DNA of 64,000 bases from a bacterium YEK0313 (GTDB lineage Bacteria > Pseudomonadota > Alphaproteobacteria > Rhizobiales > Phreatobacteraceae), in contig CCMO02000001.1 in the NCBI GenBank assembly GCA_000751295.2, positions 3,686,615 to 3,750,614 of the forward strand. Direction: 5' to 3'. Every line of letters starts with the position of its first letter. The first letter of the stretch is position 1. Below, in pieces: positions 1-9,519 of this stretch. Made by a program: the position numbers and the translations under genes. The notes beneath the pieces were generated by a model. The model was not told where the DNA came from, searched no databases, and worked only from the letters and a program-made list of their open reading frames with translations.

Positions 1-2
1 GG

Positions 3-599
3 TTGCGCGCATCGCGCAGCGAAATCAGGCAGTTGCAGGACAATCTTGATGCAGCGCGCACGGAATCGCTGACCGATCCGCTGACCTCGCTCGGCAATCG
101 CAAATATTACGACCAGGCGATCAACAAGGCCCTCCTGCTGGCGCAGAAGTCCGGCACGCCGCTGGCGCTCCTGGTCAGCGACATCGACAACTTCAAGAAG
201 TTCAACGACACGTTCGGCCATCTGACCGGCGACCAGGTGCTGCGGCTCGTGGCCCTGGCGGTCAAGCAGAACGTCAAGCCGGGCGACCTCGCCTGCCGCT
301 ACGGCGGCGAGGAATTCGCGATCATCCTGCCCGACACGACGCAGCGCGCGGCGGTCTCGGTCGCCGAGCACATCCGGCGCGCGGTCATGACCAAGGAACT
401 GATCAAGCGCTCGACCAGCGAAAATCTCGGCCGGATCACGGTCTCGCTCGGCGTCGCCATGTTCCAGCCGGGCGACACCGCGGCGACACTCTATGAGCGC
501 GCGGACAAGTGCCTCTATACCGCCAAGCGCAGCGGCCGGAACCGCGTGATCTGCGAAACCGACGCTGAAATCACCCGCGAGCGCCCCAAGGTGGCCTGA
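3..599 (+). CDS. GGDEF-domain diguanylate cyclase, 3' part only
   Basis: The reading frame is open at the left window edge, so only the C-terminal 198 or so residues are seen; the TTG at base 3 is probably an internal leucine. The visible part is one complete GGDEF domain, with DPLTSLGNR at the start and RYGGEEF as the signature loop that binds GTP. Proteins of this family condense two GTP into cyclic di-GMP. The position of the usual allosteric RxxD inhibitory site, just before the signature, reads KPGD, so classical product inhibition is probably absent. The N-terminal sensor is outside the window. It converges on the next gene across about 110 bases in which I see nothing. Confidence 0.9.
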   Translation: MRASRSEIRQLQDNLDAARTESLTDPLTSLGNRKYYDQAINKALLLAQKSGTPLALLVSDIDNFKKFNDTFGHLTGDQVLRLVALAVKQNVKPGDLACRYGGEEFAIILPDTTQRAAVSVAEHIRRAVMTKELIKRSTSENLGRITVSLGVAMFQPGDTAATLYERADKCLYTAKRSGRNRVICETDAEITRERPKVA

Positions 600-711
600 A
601 CCGATATTGGCCACGAGGCTATCTCGGCCGGCACTGGTGTCCGAGCGGGTCGACATGGTTCGCGCCCGGAGGTGGCGCCGTCGCTTCGGCGCCGGCCGGA
701 CGGCCCGGTGC

Positions 712-1506
712 TCACCCGTCGAGGAAAGCCCGCGCCATGTCGACAAGGCCCGGGGCATCGGGCAGCGTGTAGTGGGTGACGCCGGGCAGGATCGCCAGTC
801 TGTGGCGAACCATGCCAGACCCGTCCCAGCCGCCGTCGCGCAGCCCGCCTCCGAGCAACTGGTAGAAGCGCACGATATGCCCCGGCTCGAAGATGTCGCT
901 GTCGCCGTAGACCAGCAGCGTGGTCGGCTTCAGCGCCGCGGCCTCTTCCGACCAGTCATACGGTTGGCGCAGGGCCTCGCCCATGCGTGCGACGAATTCG
1001 GCGAAATCCTCGACGCGCGGCGCCACCGCCTTGTAGGCGTCGTATAGGGGGCTTTGCATCAGCATGGCCGCCGTCTCGCGGCTGATGCCCTGCTGCTGCG
1101 CGCGGGTGTCCGCGTAGAAGCCGGTACTGGCATAGGCGACGGAAGCCAGGACCAGCTTGCGCACCGTTTCGGGATGTTGAACCGCCAGGCGGAAGGAGAC
1201 CTTGCCGCCGGCGGAATAGCCCATCGCGTCCACCCGCTCGAATCCGAGGGAGCGCACCACGGTCGCCATGTCGTCGCCCATGGCGATGGTATCGATCGGG
1301 CGGTCGGTCAGCGCTGTGCGGCCGTGGCCGTAGAGGTCGACGCTGATCACCCGGCGTCGCTCGGCGAGGCGATCGCGCAGCGGGGCGACCATGTCCATCG
1401 TGCCGAACCCGCCGTGCAGCAGCAGCAGGGGCGCCCCCTCGCCGTGAATCTCGTAGCCGTAGCGGACACCACCCGCTTCGGCATGGCCCTTCCTGATCTG
1501 GCTCAT
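712..1506 (-). CDS. alpha/beta hydrolase
   Basis: A 264-residue alpha/beta-hydrolase fold protein. The oxyanion region HGGF lies near residue 32, the nucleophile elbow GYSAGG near residue 95, an acid in YGDSD near residue 203 and the catalytic histidine in PGVTHY near the end. This gives a full Ser-Asp-His triad. Start chosen at 1506 because a GGAGG ribosome site precedes it; the frame is open 30 codons further upstream without such a site. The substrate cannot be told. It is the last gene of the suf gene run, about 90 bases after the TfoX-N gene, so it may be cotranscribed, although nothing links it chemically to iron-sulfur work. Confidence 0.85.
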   Translation of the reverse strand: MSQIRKGHAEAGGVRYGYEIHGEGAPLLLLHGGFGTMDMVAPLRDRLAERRRVISVDLYGHGRTALTDRPIDTIAMGDDMATVVRSLGFERVDAMGYSAGGKVSFRLAVQHPETVRKLVLASVAYASTGFYADTRAQQQGISRETAAMLMQSPLYDAYKAVAPRVEDFAEFVARMGEALRQPYDWSEEAAALKPTTLLVYGDSDIFEPGHIVRFYQLLGGGLRDGGWDGSGMVRHRLAILPGVTHYTLPDAPGLVDMARAFLDG

Positions 1507-1596
1507 CGTCGTCCTCCGCTGTCTCTTTCGAAGGACGTCACCGGGAGACGCGATCCGACAAGGGAGCGCAAATCTGTGGGCCGGCCGGTTCCCCAC

Positions 1597-1989
1597 CTAT
1601 CGCGCGCGGGACGCCTTCGGCTTGCCGCCGCGCGACGGCCGGGGCACGGGCCTTCTTGCCGCGGCCCTGAGCGCGGCGCCCCAGGCAAGACCCGCCCACT
1701 GCCTCACGCTCGCCTCGTCGTCGTAGCAGGCCTCCGGCATGCGCCGGTAGTTCAGGCCCATTTCCTTGCCCGCCCTGGTGGTCATGACGAAAGGGGTGCA
1801 ATTTTCGGCAGCGAAGGCGGCGTCGGCCTCCGCATCCGACTTCAGATAGACCACGCCGTCATGGACGAGCGCGAACATCAACCCATCGCGCATGATGCCC
1901 TGGCCGCCGAACATGGTTCGGACGACGATGGGGCCGAAGGGCTGGAACAGGTCTTTCAGGACGTCGGGATCGATCAGCCCCGAGCGCAT
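1597..1989 (-). CDS. TfoX N-terminal domain protein
   Basis: A 130-residue protein. Residues 5-100 match the TfoX/Sxy N-terminal domain pattern (RTMFGGQGIM, then a strand reading GLMFALVHDGVVYLKSDAEADAAF). The C-terminal TfoX domain of the gamma-proteobacterial competence regulator is missing, as usual in alphaproteobacteria, and the last 25 residues are a basic Arg/Pro/Ala tail. Its start codon overlaps the stop of sufA (TGATG), so the two are translationally coupled. The function of single-domain TfoX-N proteins is not settled. A competence role should not be assumed, although dprA happens to lie 12 kb away. Confidence 0.85.
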   Translation of the reverse strand: MRSGLIDPDVLKDLFQPFGPIVVRTMFGGQGIMRDGLMFALVHDGVVYLKSDAEADAAFAAENCTPFVMTTRAGKEMGLNYRRMPEACYDDEASVRQWAGLAWGAALRAAARRPVPRPSRGGKPKASRAR

Positions 1990-2366
1990 CAGGAGGCGCC
2001 GAGCGCTTCCGGGGCGGCGGGCGTCAGCGCGATCGATTCGCCGCAGCCGCAGGCCGAGGTCTGGTTCGGGTTGTTGAACACGAACCGCGCCGACATCTTG
2101 TCGACGACATAGTCCATCTCGGTGCCAAGCAGATAGAGCACGGCCTTCGCGTCGATGAAGACGCGCACGCCCTTGTCCTCGACGATCTCGTCGAACTTGG
2201 CCGGCCCGTCGATGAACTCCATCGTATATTCCATGCCGGCGCAGCCGCCCTTCTTGACGCCGACCCTGAGGCCGGCCTGGGCGTTGCCCGCGGCCTCGGT
2301 GAGCGCCCTCACCCGTTCGGCAGCGGCATCAGTGAGGCGCATGGCCTGCATTTTCGGTAGCGGCAT
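1989..2366 (-). CDS. sufA: A-type iron-sulfur carrier SufA
   Basis: A 125-residue HesB/IscA/SufA-family protein that carries clusters from the SufBCD scaffold to target proteins. The three conserved cysteines are present: one in GGCAGMEY and two in ACGCGES near the C-terminus. The ATG at 2366 is preferred; an in-frame TTG at 2399 would add 11 unconserved residues. It lies downstream of sufT in the suf operon and overlaps the TfoX-N gene by one base. SufA, IscA and ErpA are hard to separate by sequence alone, and the name rests on the operon. Confidence 0.9.
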   Translation of the reverse strand: MPLPKMQAMRLTDAAAERVRALTEAAGNAQAGLRVGVKKGGCAGMEYTMEFIDGPAKFDEIVEDKGVRVFIDAKAVLYLLGTEMDYVVDKMSARFVFNNPNQTSACGCGESIALTPAAPEALGAS

Positions 2367-2471
2367 GGTCTTCAGGTCTCCGAAACGGACCGGGTTCAAG
2401 GCCCGGCGTCCAAAGCAGCTCTGATCAAGATATAGAAAGTAGCCGGGCGAAGTTAAGCCCGGATGTCGCCG

Positions 2472-2843
2472 TCACCACATGTTGAGCGCGACGCGCGCCT
2501 CGTCCGACATGCGGCTCTGGTCCCAGGGCGGATCGAAGGTCAGCGTCACCTTGACCTCGGCAATGCCGGGAACGGATGCGACGGCATTCTCGACCATGCC
2601 CGGCAGTTCGGCCGCGGCGGGGCACGACGGCGAGGTCAGCGTCATGTCGATCGCCACCTTGCGGTCATCGTCGATATCGACGCGGTAGATCAGCCCGAGC
2701 TCGTAGATATCGGCGGGAATCTCGGGGTCGTAGACCGACTTCATGGCCGCGACGATGTCGTCGGTCAGCCGATCCAGCTCTTCCGGCGGGATCGCCGACG
2801 TGTCGCCGGCGACCGTCGTGTTGAGCGTCTGAGTATCGTCCAT
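2472..2843 (-). CDS. sufT: SufT, DUF59/MIP18-family Fe-S assembly factor
   Basis: A 123-residue DUF59 (MIP18/PaaD-like) protein. Recognisable elements are YDPEIPADIYELGLIYRVDI near residue 40 and the TLTSPSCPAA segment with the conserved cysteine near residue 75. It ends in DPPWDQSRMSDEARVALNMW, typical of SufT from suf operons. SufT helps mature Fe-S proteins, especially under high demand. The ATG at 2843 was chosen: the open frame continues 85 codons upstream into sufS, but that extension is not protein-like. It lies between sufS (122 bases upstream) and sufA (105 bases downstream). Confidence 0.9.
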   Translation of the reverse strand: MDDTQTLNTTVAGDTSAIPPEELDRLTDDIVAAMKSVYDPEIPADIYELGLIYRVDIDDDRKVAIDMTLTSPSCPAAAELPGMVENAVASVPGIAEVKVTLTFDPPWDQSRMSDEARVALNMW

Positions 2844-2965
2844 AGGGGTCAAGGTCCCTTGTTCGTATGAAACCGCACAGGCCATCCGTGGCGGTGACAA
2901 CGCCGCGAACGTCACATAATGCCGTCGGCGCGGCATTTCAAATCGAACGCCGCGCGGGCGCCCGA

Positions 2966-4213
2966 TCAGCCGAACATGCCCTGGGCCTTGATCAGCGCCT
3001 CGGCCAGCGCATCGACCTCGTCGCGGGTGTTGTAGAGCGCGAAGGACGCCCGGCAGGTGGAAGTGACGCCGAAACGCTGCAGGAGCGGCATGGCGCAATG
3101 CGTGCCGGCACGGACCGCGACGCCGTAGCGGTCGATCACGGTCGCAACGTCATGGGCATGGGCGCCCTTCATCTCGAACGAGACGATCGCCCCCTTGTCA
3201 CGCGCCTCGCCGAAGATCCGGAGCGAATTGATCGCGCCGAGCCGCTCATGGGCATAGCGCACCAGCCCATCCTCATGCGCTCGGATCTTGTCACGGCCGA
3301 TCGACATCATGTAGTCGAGCGCCTCGCCGAGGCCGATCGCCTGGACGATCGCCGGCGTACCCGCCTCGAAACGATGCGGCGGATCGTTGTAGGTCACTGT
3401 TTCGGTGGTGACGACGCTGATCATCTCGCCGCCGCCGTTGAAGGGCGGCATGCGGTCGAGGTGCTCGCGCTTGCCGTAAAGCACGCCGATACCGGTCGGC
3501 CCGTACACTTTGTGGCCGGTGAACACATAGAAGTCGGCATCGAGGTCGCGGACGTCGACGTCCATGTGGACGGCGGCCTGGGAACCGTCGACCAGCACCG
3601 GAATGCCGCGGGCATGGGCAAGACGGATCGCGTCCTTGATCGGCACCACCGTGCCGAGCGCATTCGACATGTGGGTCAGCGCGACCATTTTGACCCGCGG
3701 CCCGAGCAGCTTCTCGAACTCCTCGAGGAGAAAATTGCCCTGATCGTCGATCGGCGCCCAGACCAGCTTCGCGCCGCGGCGCTCGCGGTGGAAGTGCCAG
3801 GGCACGATATTGGAGTGATGCTCCATGATCGAGACGACGATCTCGTCGCCCTCGCCGATCACCATGCCGCCGAAGGAGGCCGCCGCCAGATTGATCGCTT
3901 CGCTCGCATTGCGCGTGAAGATGATCTCGTCAGTCGAGCCTGCGTTCAGGAACGCCCTGACGCTCTCGCGGGCGGCCTCATAGGCCTCCGTCGCGGCATT
4001 GGCGAGATAATGCAGGCCGCGATGGACATTGGCATATTCGGTCTCGTAGGCGCGCTTCATGCGCTCGATGACCGCCGCCGGCTTCTGCGCCGAAGCGGCA
4101 TTGTCGAGATAGACGAGATCCTTGCCATAGGGCTTCAGCGCGAGCGCCGGAAAGTCCTTGCGGATCAGGTCGACATCATAGCCGTCGGCAACCGCGGGAT
4201 GACGCGCGCCCAT
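2966..4213 (-). CDS. sufS: SufS-type (group II) cysteine desulfurase
   Basis: A 415-residue PLP enzyme that removes sulfur from cysteine and forms a persulfide for cluster building. The Schiff-base lysine is in FTGHKVYGPTG and the active-site cysteine in RAGTHCAMP, the RxGxHCA form of group II enzymes. Start at 4213, with AAGG eight bases upstream. It follows sufD by 93 bases. The partner SufE or SufU is not in this window. It is the second cysteine desulfurase of the operon; the first, of NifS/IscS type, lies at the operon head. Confidence 0.95.
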   Translation of the reverse strand: MGARHPAVADGYDVDLIRKDFPALALKPYGKDLVYLDNAASAQKPAAVIERMKRAYETEYANVHRGLHYLANAATEAYEAARESVRAFLNAGSTDEIIFTRNASEAINLAAASFGGMVIGEGDEIVVSIMEHHSNIVPWHFHRERRGAKLVWAPIDDQGNFLLEEFEKLLGPRVKMVALTHMSNALGTVVPIKDAIRLAHARGIPVLVDGSQAAVHMDVDVRDLDADFYVFTGHKVYGPTGIGVLYGKREHLDRMPPFNGGGEMISVVTTETVTYNDPPHRFEAGTPAIVQAIGLGEALDYMMSIGRDKIRAHEDGLVRYAHERLGAINSLRIFGEARDKGAIVSFEMKGAHAHDVATVIDRYGVAVRAGTHCAMPLLQRFGVTSTCRASFALYNTRDEVDALAEALIKAQGMFG

Positions 4214-4306
4214 GCCTCACACCTTCTCGTCTCTGCGAACCGACATTCGCTTGATGCGCCCTGCATGGCCAACCGTCATGCAGGGCCTATCGGGAAGCCG
4301 TCAGCC

Positions 4307-5641
4307 TCAGCGCGTGCGCATCCACTCGGCGATCGTGCCGAACATGGCTTCGCGCAGCTCCTCGACCGCAGGCAGATCGCCGCCGAAATCCTCGATGGCT
4401 TCGCGCGCGAAGGCCTCGATCAGCAGCGCCTCGGCTTCCGCATGCGGAATGCCGCGGGCCTTCAGGTAGAACATCAGGTCCGGGTCGAGCGCGCCGCAGG
4501 TGCAGCCGTGGCCGCACTGGACGTCGTCGGCGAAGATCTCGAGCTCCGGCTTGTTGTCCATGGACGGCCCTTCGGCCAGCATGATGGCCTGGCTCATCAT
4601 CTTGCCGTCGGTCTTCTGGGCATCCGGCGCGACGATGATCTTGCCCTGGAACACGCCGTGGGCCTCGCCGTCGAGGACGTGCTTGAACGTCTCGCGGCTG
4701 TCGCAATGCGGCACGGCATGCTCGACCACCAGCGTGGTGTCCGAGTGCTGCTTGCCGCGCAGCATCGAGACGCCGCGAAGCGAGGCGGTCGAATGCTCGC
4801 CGGCGAACCGGACGAAGAGCTGGTTGCGCGAGATCGCCGCGCCGGTCGTCAGCGTCAGGCTGTCGAAATGGGCATCGGCGCCGATTTCCGCCTCGAGGGT
4901 CGCCAGATGCAGCGCATCCTTGCCGTCGACCTGCCGCCGGCCATGTTCCAGCGTCGCGCCGGCGCCGACCACGACCTGCAGCACCGAGTTCTTCTGATAA
5001 TCGACCCCGTCGGGCCCGATATGGGTCTCGACGATCGTCGCCGACGCCTTGTCGCCGACAACCACCAGATTGCGCAGGTTGACGAAGCGCGCCGGCCCGT
5101 CGGAGACGATGGAGACGAGATCGAGCGCATGGCCGACCTCGGCACCCGGCGCGATTTCGACCAGCAGGCCGTCGGAGAGGAAGGACGCGTTCAGCGCGAA
5201 GGCGGCATTGCCCTGGGCGATCGTGCCGCCGGCAAGGCGGGCGGCGATCGCGGGCCGGCGCGCCAGCGCATCGGCCAGGCCCGACACGGTCACGCCCGCC
5301 GGCAGCTTGGAGAGGTCGGAGAGCTCCGGCGCGAAGGCACCGTCCAGCACCACGATGCGGCATTCGCCGATCCGCGGCAGGGCATAGAGCGAGGTCTTGG
5401 CCGCCAGCAGCGTCGCCGCGTCCGGCGCGCCGGCAAAGGGCTTGGCGTCGCGCATCATGGTGCGCAGGTCGGTATATTTCCACTCCTCGACGCGCCGGTG
5501 CGGCAGGCCGAGCATTTCGAAGCGGAAGAAGCCGGCCGAGCGCAGCGCTTCGAGCGCCTCGCTGCCAGCCCCCTTGGTCGCGGCATAGGCGCCGATCAGC
5601 GCCTGTTCCGCCGGGGTGCGAATGGGAGTGACCGCGTTCAT
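4307..5641 (-). CDS. sufD: Fe-S scaffold subunit SufD
   Basis: A 444-residue SufB/SufD-family protein, component of the SufBC2D scaffold complex. The C-terminal beta-helix core is clear, with GEHSTASLRG, the DTTLVVEH and HCDSRETFKHVLDG strand turns, and the family hallmark FADDVQCGHGCTCGALD near residue 370. The start at 5641 follows a GAGGATC site. An upstream in-frame start would overlap sufC and gives unconserved residues. It begins 10 bases after the sufC stop, so the two are coupled. Confidence 0.95.
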   Translation of the reverse strand: MNAVTPIRTPAEQALIGAYAATKGAGSEALEALRSAGFFRFEMLGLPHRRVEEWKYTDLRTMMRDAKPFAGAPDAATLLAAKTSLYALPRIGECRIVVLDGAFAPELSDLSKLPAGVTVSGLADALARRPAIAARLAGGTIAQGNAAFALNASFLSDGLLVEIAPGAEVGHALDLVSIVSDGPARFVNLRNLVVVGDKASATIVETHIGPDGVDYQKNSVLQVVVGAGATLEHGRRQVDGKDALHLATLEAEIGADAHFDSLTLTTGAAISRNQLFVRFAGEHSTASLRGVSMLRGKQHSDTTLVVEHAVPHCDSRETFKHVLDGEAHGVFQGKIIVAPDAQKTDGKMMSQAIMLAEGPSMDNKPELEIFADDVQCGHGCTCGALDPDLMFYLKARGIPHAEAEALLIEAFAREAIEDFGGDLPAVEELREAMFGTIAEWMRTR

Positions 5642-5651
5642 CGCCTGATCC

Positions 5652-6407
<756 letters not shown>

Positions 6408-6477
6408 GGGTTGGGGTCCTGGAATGTCGTTGGGGCGCCAGGCCGTCTCGGCAACCTTGCGCAGGGAATGGAGAGAT

Positions 6478-6521
6478 CCGGCGCCTCCGCGCCGGCGGCC
6501 GGGCGGCGGCGCCTCCGGCGC
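6478..6521 (-). other. paired stem-loops in the sufB-sufC spacer
   Basis: Within the 129-base gap between sufB and sufC there is a perfect seven-base-pair stem (CCGGCGC / GCGCCGG, loop CTCC, 6478-6495) followed by a five-base-pair stem (GCGCC / GGCGC, 6509-6521). No run of T follows on the transcribed strand, so these are not a typical terminator. Hairpins at such a place often act as mRNA processing or stability elements that set the ratio of the two products; that role is an inference here. Confidence 0.35.
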
Positions 6522-6536
6522 GGAAGCGCCGATCGG

Positions 6537-8009
6537 TCAGCCGACGCTGCCCTCCAGCGAGATGGCGATCAGCTTCTGCGCCTCGACCATAAACTCCATG
6601 GGCAGCTGCTGCAGCACGTCCTTGACGAAGCCGTTGACGATCAGCGCCACCGCCTCCTCGGCGGAGAGGCCGCGCTGCCGGCAATAGAACATCTGGTCCT
6701 CCGAGACCTTCGAGGTGGTCGCCTCGTGCTCGAACACCGCGGTCGAGGTCTTGCTCTCGATATAGGGCACGGTGTGCGCGCCGCACTTGTCGCCGATCAG
6801 CAGCGAGTCGCAGTTGGTGAAGTTCTTGGCATTGGTCGCCCGGCGATGCGCCGAGACCAGGCCGCGATAGGTGTTCTCGGACCGGCCGGCGGCAATGCCC
6901 TTGGAGATGATCCGCGAACGCGTGTTCTTGCCGAGATGGATCATCTTGGTGCCGGAATCGACCTGCTGCGCGCCGTTCGACACCGCGATCGAATAGAACT
7001 CGCCCTGGCTGTCGTCGCCGCGCAGGATGCAGGAGGGATATTTCCAGGTGATCGCCGAACCGGTCTCGACCTGGGTCCAGGAAATCTTGGAGCGCGCGCC
7101 GCGGCAGTCGCCGCGCTTGGTGACGAAATTGTAGATGCCGCCCCGGCCCTGGGCGTCGCCCGGATACCAGTTCTGGACGGTCGAATATTTGATCTCGGCA
7201 TCCTCGAGCGCAATCAGCTCGACGACAGCCGCGTGCAGCTGGTTCTCATCGCGCATCGGCGCCGTGCAGCCTTCGAGATAGCTGACATAGGAGCCCTTGT
7301 CGGCAATGATCAGCGTGCGCTCGAACTGGCCGGTCTTCTGCTCGTTGATGCGGAAATAGGTCGACAGCTCCATCGGGCAGCGCACGCCCGGCGGCACATA
7401 GACGAAGGAACCGTCGGAGAACACCGCCGCGTTCAGCGTCGCGTAGAAATTGTCGGTCGTCGGAACCACCGAGCCGATATATTTCTTCACGAGCTCGGGG
7501 TGCTCCTGCAGCGCCTCCGAGATCGAGCAGAAGATGACGCCCGCCTTCCGCAGCTCCTCCTTGAAGGTGGTGACCACCGAGACGCTGTCGAACACGGCAT
7601 CGACGGCGATGCGGCTCTCGGGCGCGACGCCGGCCAGGATCTCCTGTTCGCGCAGGGGGATGCCCAGCTTCTTGTAGGTCTCCAGGATCGCCGGATCGAT
7701 CTCGTCCAGCGACTTCGGCGCCGGGTTCGATTTCGGCGCGGCGTAGTAGTGAATGTCCTGGAAGTCAATCTTCGGATAGTTGACGCGCGCCCAGTCGGGT
7801 TCGCGCAGGGTCAGCCAGCGCCGCAGGGCCTCCAGTCGCCATTCCAGCATCCATTCCGGCTCTTTCTTGCGCGCCGAAATGTAGCGGACGGTGTCCTCGG
7901 AGAGACCGATGGGCGCAAGCTCCATCTCGATATCCGTCGAGAACCCGTATTTGTACTGGTCGACGTCGATCGCGCGGACCTGTTCAACGGTTTCTTGAAC
8001 AGCAGGCAT
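6537..8009 (-). CDS. sufB: Fe-S scaffold subunit SufB
   Basis: A 490-residue SufB, the scaffold on which the nascent cluster forms together with SufC and SufD. Conserved elements are VPPGVRCPMELSTYFRIN, the cluster-region cysteines in KRGDCRG and YPSCILRGD, the GDKCGAHTVPYIE stretch with a conserved cysteine, and the C-terminal EDQMFYCRQRGLSAEEA. Start set at 8009 because AGGAG lies about seven bases before it; an ATG six codons earlier (8027) has no site. It lies 73 bases downstream of the NifS/IscS-type desulfurase. Confidence 0.96.
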   Translation of the reverse strand: MPAVQETVEQVRAIDVDQYKYGFSTDIEMELAPIGLSEDTVRYISARKKEPEWMLEWRLEALRRWLTLREPDWARVNYPKIDFQDIHYYAAPKSNPAPKSLDEIDPAILETYKKLGIPLREQEILAGVAPESRIAVDAVFDSVSVVTTFKEELRKAGVIFCSISEALQEHPELVKKYIGSVVPTTDNFYATLNAAVFSDGSFVYVPPGVRCPMELSTYFRINEQKTGQFERTLIIADKGSYVSYLEGCTAPMRDENQLHAAVVELIALEDAEIKYSTVQNWYPGDAQGRGGIYNFVTKRGDCRGARSKISWTQVETGSAITWKYPSCILRGDDSQGEFYSIAVSNGAQQVDSGTKMIHLGKNTRSRIISKGIAAGRSENTYRGLVSAHRRATNAKNFTNCDSLLIGDKCGAHTVPYIESKTSTAVFEHEATTSKVSEDQMFYCRQRGLSAEEAVALIVNGFVKDVLQQLPMEFMVEAQKLIAISLEGSVG

Positions 8010-8082
8010 TGCTCTCTCCTCGTCCATGCGGCTTCAAGGGCCGCAGGTTGGCATTCTTCGAGGCGGCGCTGGTGCGCCGGCC

Positions 8083-9240
8083 TCAGGCGGCCCGGGAACC
8101 CCGGCCCGCCAGCTTCTGAACATGTGCCGCCAGGGCGGCCGTGAAACGTTCCACATCGGCCCTGGTGGTGGACCATCCGAGGCTGACGCGGATTGCCGAT
8201 TTCGCCTTGTCCGCCGGGAGCCCCATGGCGGCGAGCACATGGCTCGGCGCGACCTTGCCCGACGTACAGGCCGATCCGGTCGACACGGCGACACCGGCGA
8301 GATCGAGGGCGATCATCGTGGTTTCACCGTCCAGACCCGGATGGACGGTCAGGCTGGTATTCGCCAAACGATCCGCTTGCAAGCCAATAACCTCGCTCGC
8401 GCGGGATATAGTGGCGATCTCCGCCTCCATCCAGTCCCGCATGGCAGCGATCTCGGCGATTTCCTGACTCATTTTGTCAAGTACAGCCAGGGCCGCCGCG
8501 CCGAAGCCGGCAATCCCAGTCAGATTTTCCGTGCCGGCCCGCCAGCGCATCTCCTGGCCGCCGCCCGTGACGAGACGGTCGAAGCCGACATCGTCGCCGG
8601 CGCGCACGAAGGCGCCGACGCCTTGCGGCGCGCCGATCTTGTGGCCGGACACGAAAAGCGCATCGGCGCCCAAGGCGGCGATGTCGACGGGCACCTTGCC
8701 AAGCGCCTGGACGGCATCGATGACCAGGCTCGCTCCATGGGCCTCGGCGAGACGGCGCACGTCCGCGAGCGGCTGCAGCACGCCGGTTTCGTTGTTGGCG
8801 AACATGACGGCGACGAGTGCCGGGCCCGGCGCGGCGCCGAGCAAGGTCTCCAGCGCACCGAGATCGATCCGGCCGAGGCCGTCCACCGGGCAGACATGGA
8901 CATCGGCGGGCGCGAACCGGCCGCCGGCCAGTACGCAGGAATGTTCGACCGCCGAAACGATGAGCGAACGGGCCGGGCCCGCCCGCAGGCCCTTGAACCC
9001 CGGCACGAGCAGGCTCGCCGCCGCTTCGCTGCCGCCGGAGGTGAAGGTGACGTGCTTGGCCTCGGCGCCGGTCAGCCGGGCGACCGCCTCGCGGGCCGCC
9101 TCGACCAGCCGCCGCGCCGCCCGCCCCTCGCCATGCACCGCAGAGGCGTTGCCGGCGAGCGCCATCGCCGCCAGTACGGCCTCGCGGGCCTCCGGCCGCA
9201 ACGGCGCCGTGGCATTGTGGTCGAGATAGACGCGCGTCAT
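8083..9240 (-). CDS. NifS/IscS-type (group I) cysteine desulfurase
   Basis: A 385-residue aminotransferase-class-V PLP enzyme starting YLDHNATAPLRPEA. The PLP lysine is in SGHKIGAPQG and the active-site cysteine in the STGSACTSGK loop, the group I arrangement. It is the first gene of the suf operon and carries its promoter region on its left flank. With sufS downstream, the operon encodes two desulfurases of different groups, a layout seen in other Hyphomicrobiales. IscU and IscR are not in the window, so this copy may feed SufBCD or other sulfur acceptors. The start at 9240 leaves out 13 residues of open frame that look unconserved. Confidence 0.93.
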   Translation of the reverse strand: MTRVYLDHNATAPLRPEAREAVLAAMALAGNASAVHGEGRAARRLVEAAREAVARLTGAEAKHVTFTSGGSEAAASLLVPGFKGLRAGPARSLIVSAVEHSCVLAGGRFAPADVHVCPVDGLGRIDLGALETLLGAAPGPALVAVMFANNETGVLQPLADVRRLAEAHGASLVIDAVQALGKVPVDIAALGADALFVSGHKIGAPQGVGAFVRAGDDVGFDRLVTGGGQEMRWRAGTENLTGIAGFGAAALAVLDKMSQEIAEIAAMRDWMEAEIATISRASEVIGLQADRLANTSLTVHPGLDGETTMIALDLAGVAVSTGSACTSGKVAPSHVLAAMGLPADKAKSAIRVSLGWSTTRADVERFTAALAAHVQKLAGRGSRAA

Positions 9241-9313
9241 GCGGTCGATCGGTCCTCGGTCGAAGCGCCCCGCCCGCAACGTCGCCTTCGCGAACGTCCC
9301 GATGCGGAAAAGC

Positions 9314-9343
9314 TTGGCATTTTGTCGTGGGATCGTGCTATAG
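9314..9343 (+). promoter_or_regulatory. candidate sigma-70-type promoter toward 9520
   Basis: TTGGCA at 9314-9319 and CTATAG at 9338-9343 are separated by 18 bases, close to the alphaproteobacterial housekeeping consensus. It points toward the alpha/beta hydrolase gene and would give a leader of about 170 bases that contains the Irr box. It is a prediction from sequence only. Confidence 0.4.
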
Positions 9344-9402
9344 GCCCGACCCTCACGTGTTTGAGCCGTTCGAACCCGTTCATCGGGCGATCGGGCGCAA
9401 AC

Positions 9403-9419
9403 TTTAGAACAATTCTAAA
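9403..9419. promoter_or_regulatory. Irr box / iron control element (ICE)
   Basis: The 17-base palindrome TTTAGAA-CAA-TTCTAAA has two perfect seven-base arms. It equals the iron control element consensus bound by the haem-responsive Fur-family regulator Irr in rhizobia and relatives. It lies 163 bases upstream of the first suf-operon gene and 101 bases upstream of the divergent hydrolase. Irr usually acts at low iron, and suf operons are known members of its regulon; the direction of control here (activation or repression) cannot be read from position alone. Confidence 0.8.
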
Positions 9420-9519
9420 AACTAAGGGTGACAGCCCGACCTGTCAAGGACGGACACCCACCGCGGGCAGGTTCGCTTTCGGGTCGGCGCCGCGGCATAC
9501 CTGTGGACGAGGTTCTTTC

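Noticed and set aside
1597..1989. Competence regulator Sxy/TfoX
   Set aside because: Only the N-terminal domain is present and it is coupled to sufA, so competence function is not supported even with dprA in the window.
8026..9519. Upstream extension of the alpha/beta hydrolase frame to 8026
   Set aside because: The extension lies antisense to the desulfurase gene. The hydrolase fold begins at 9520, where a ribosome site is present.
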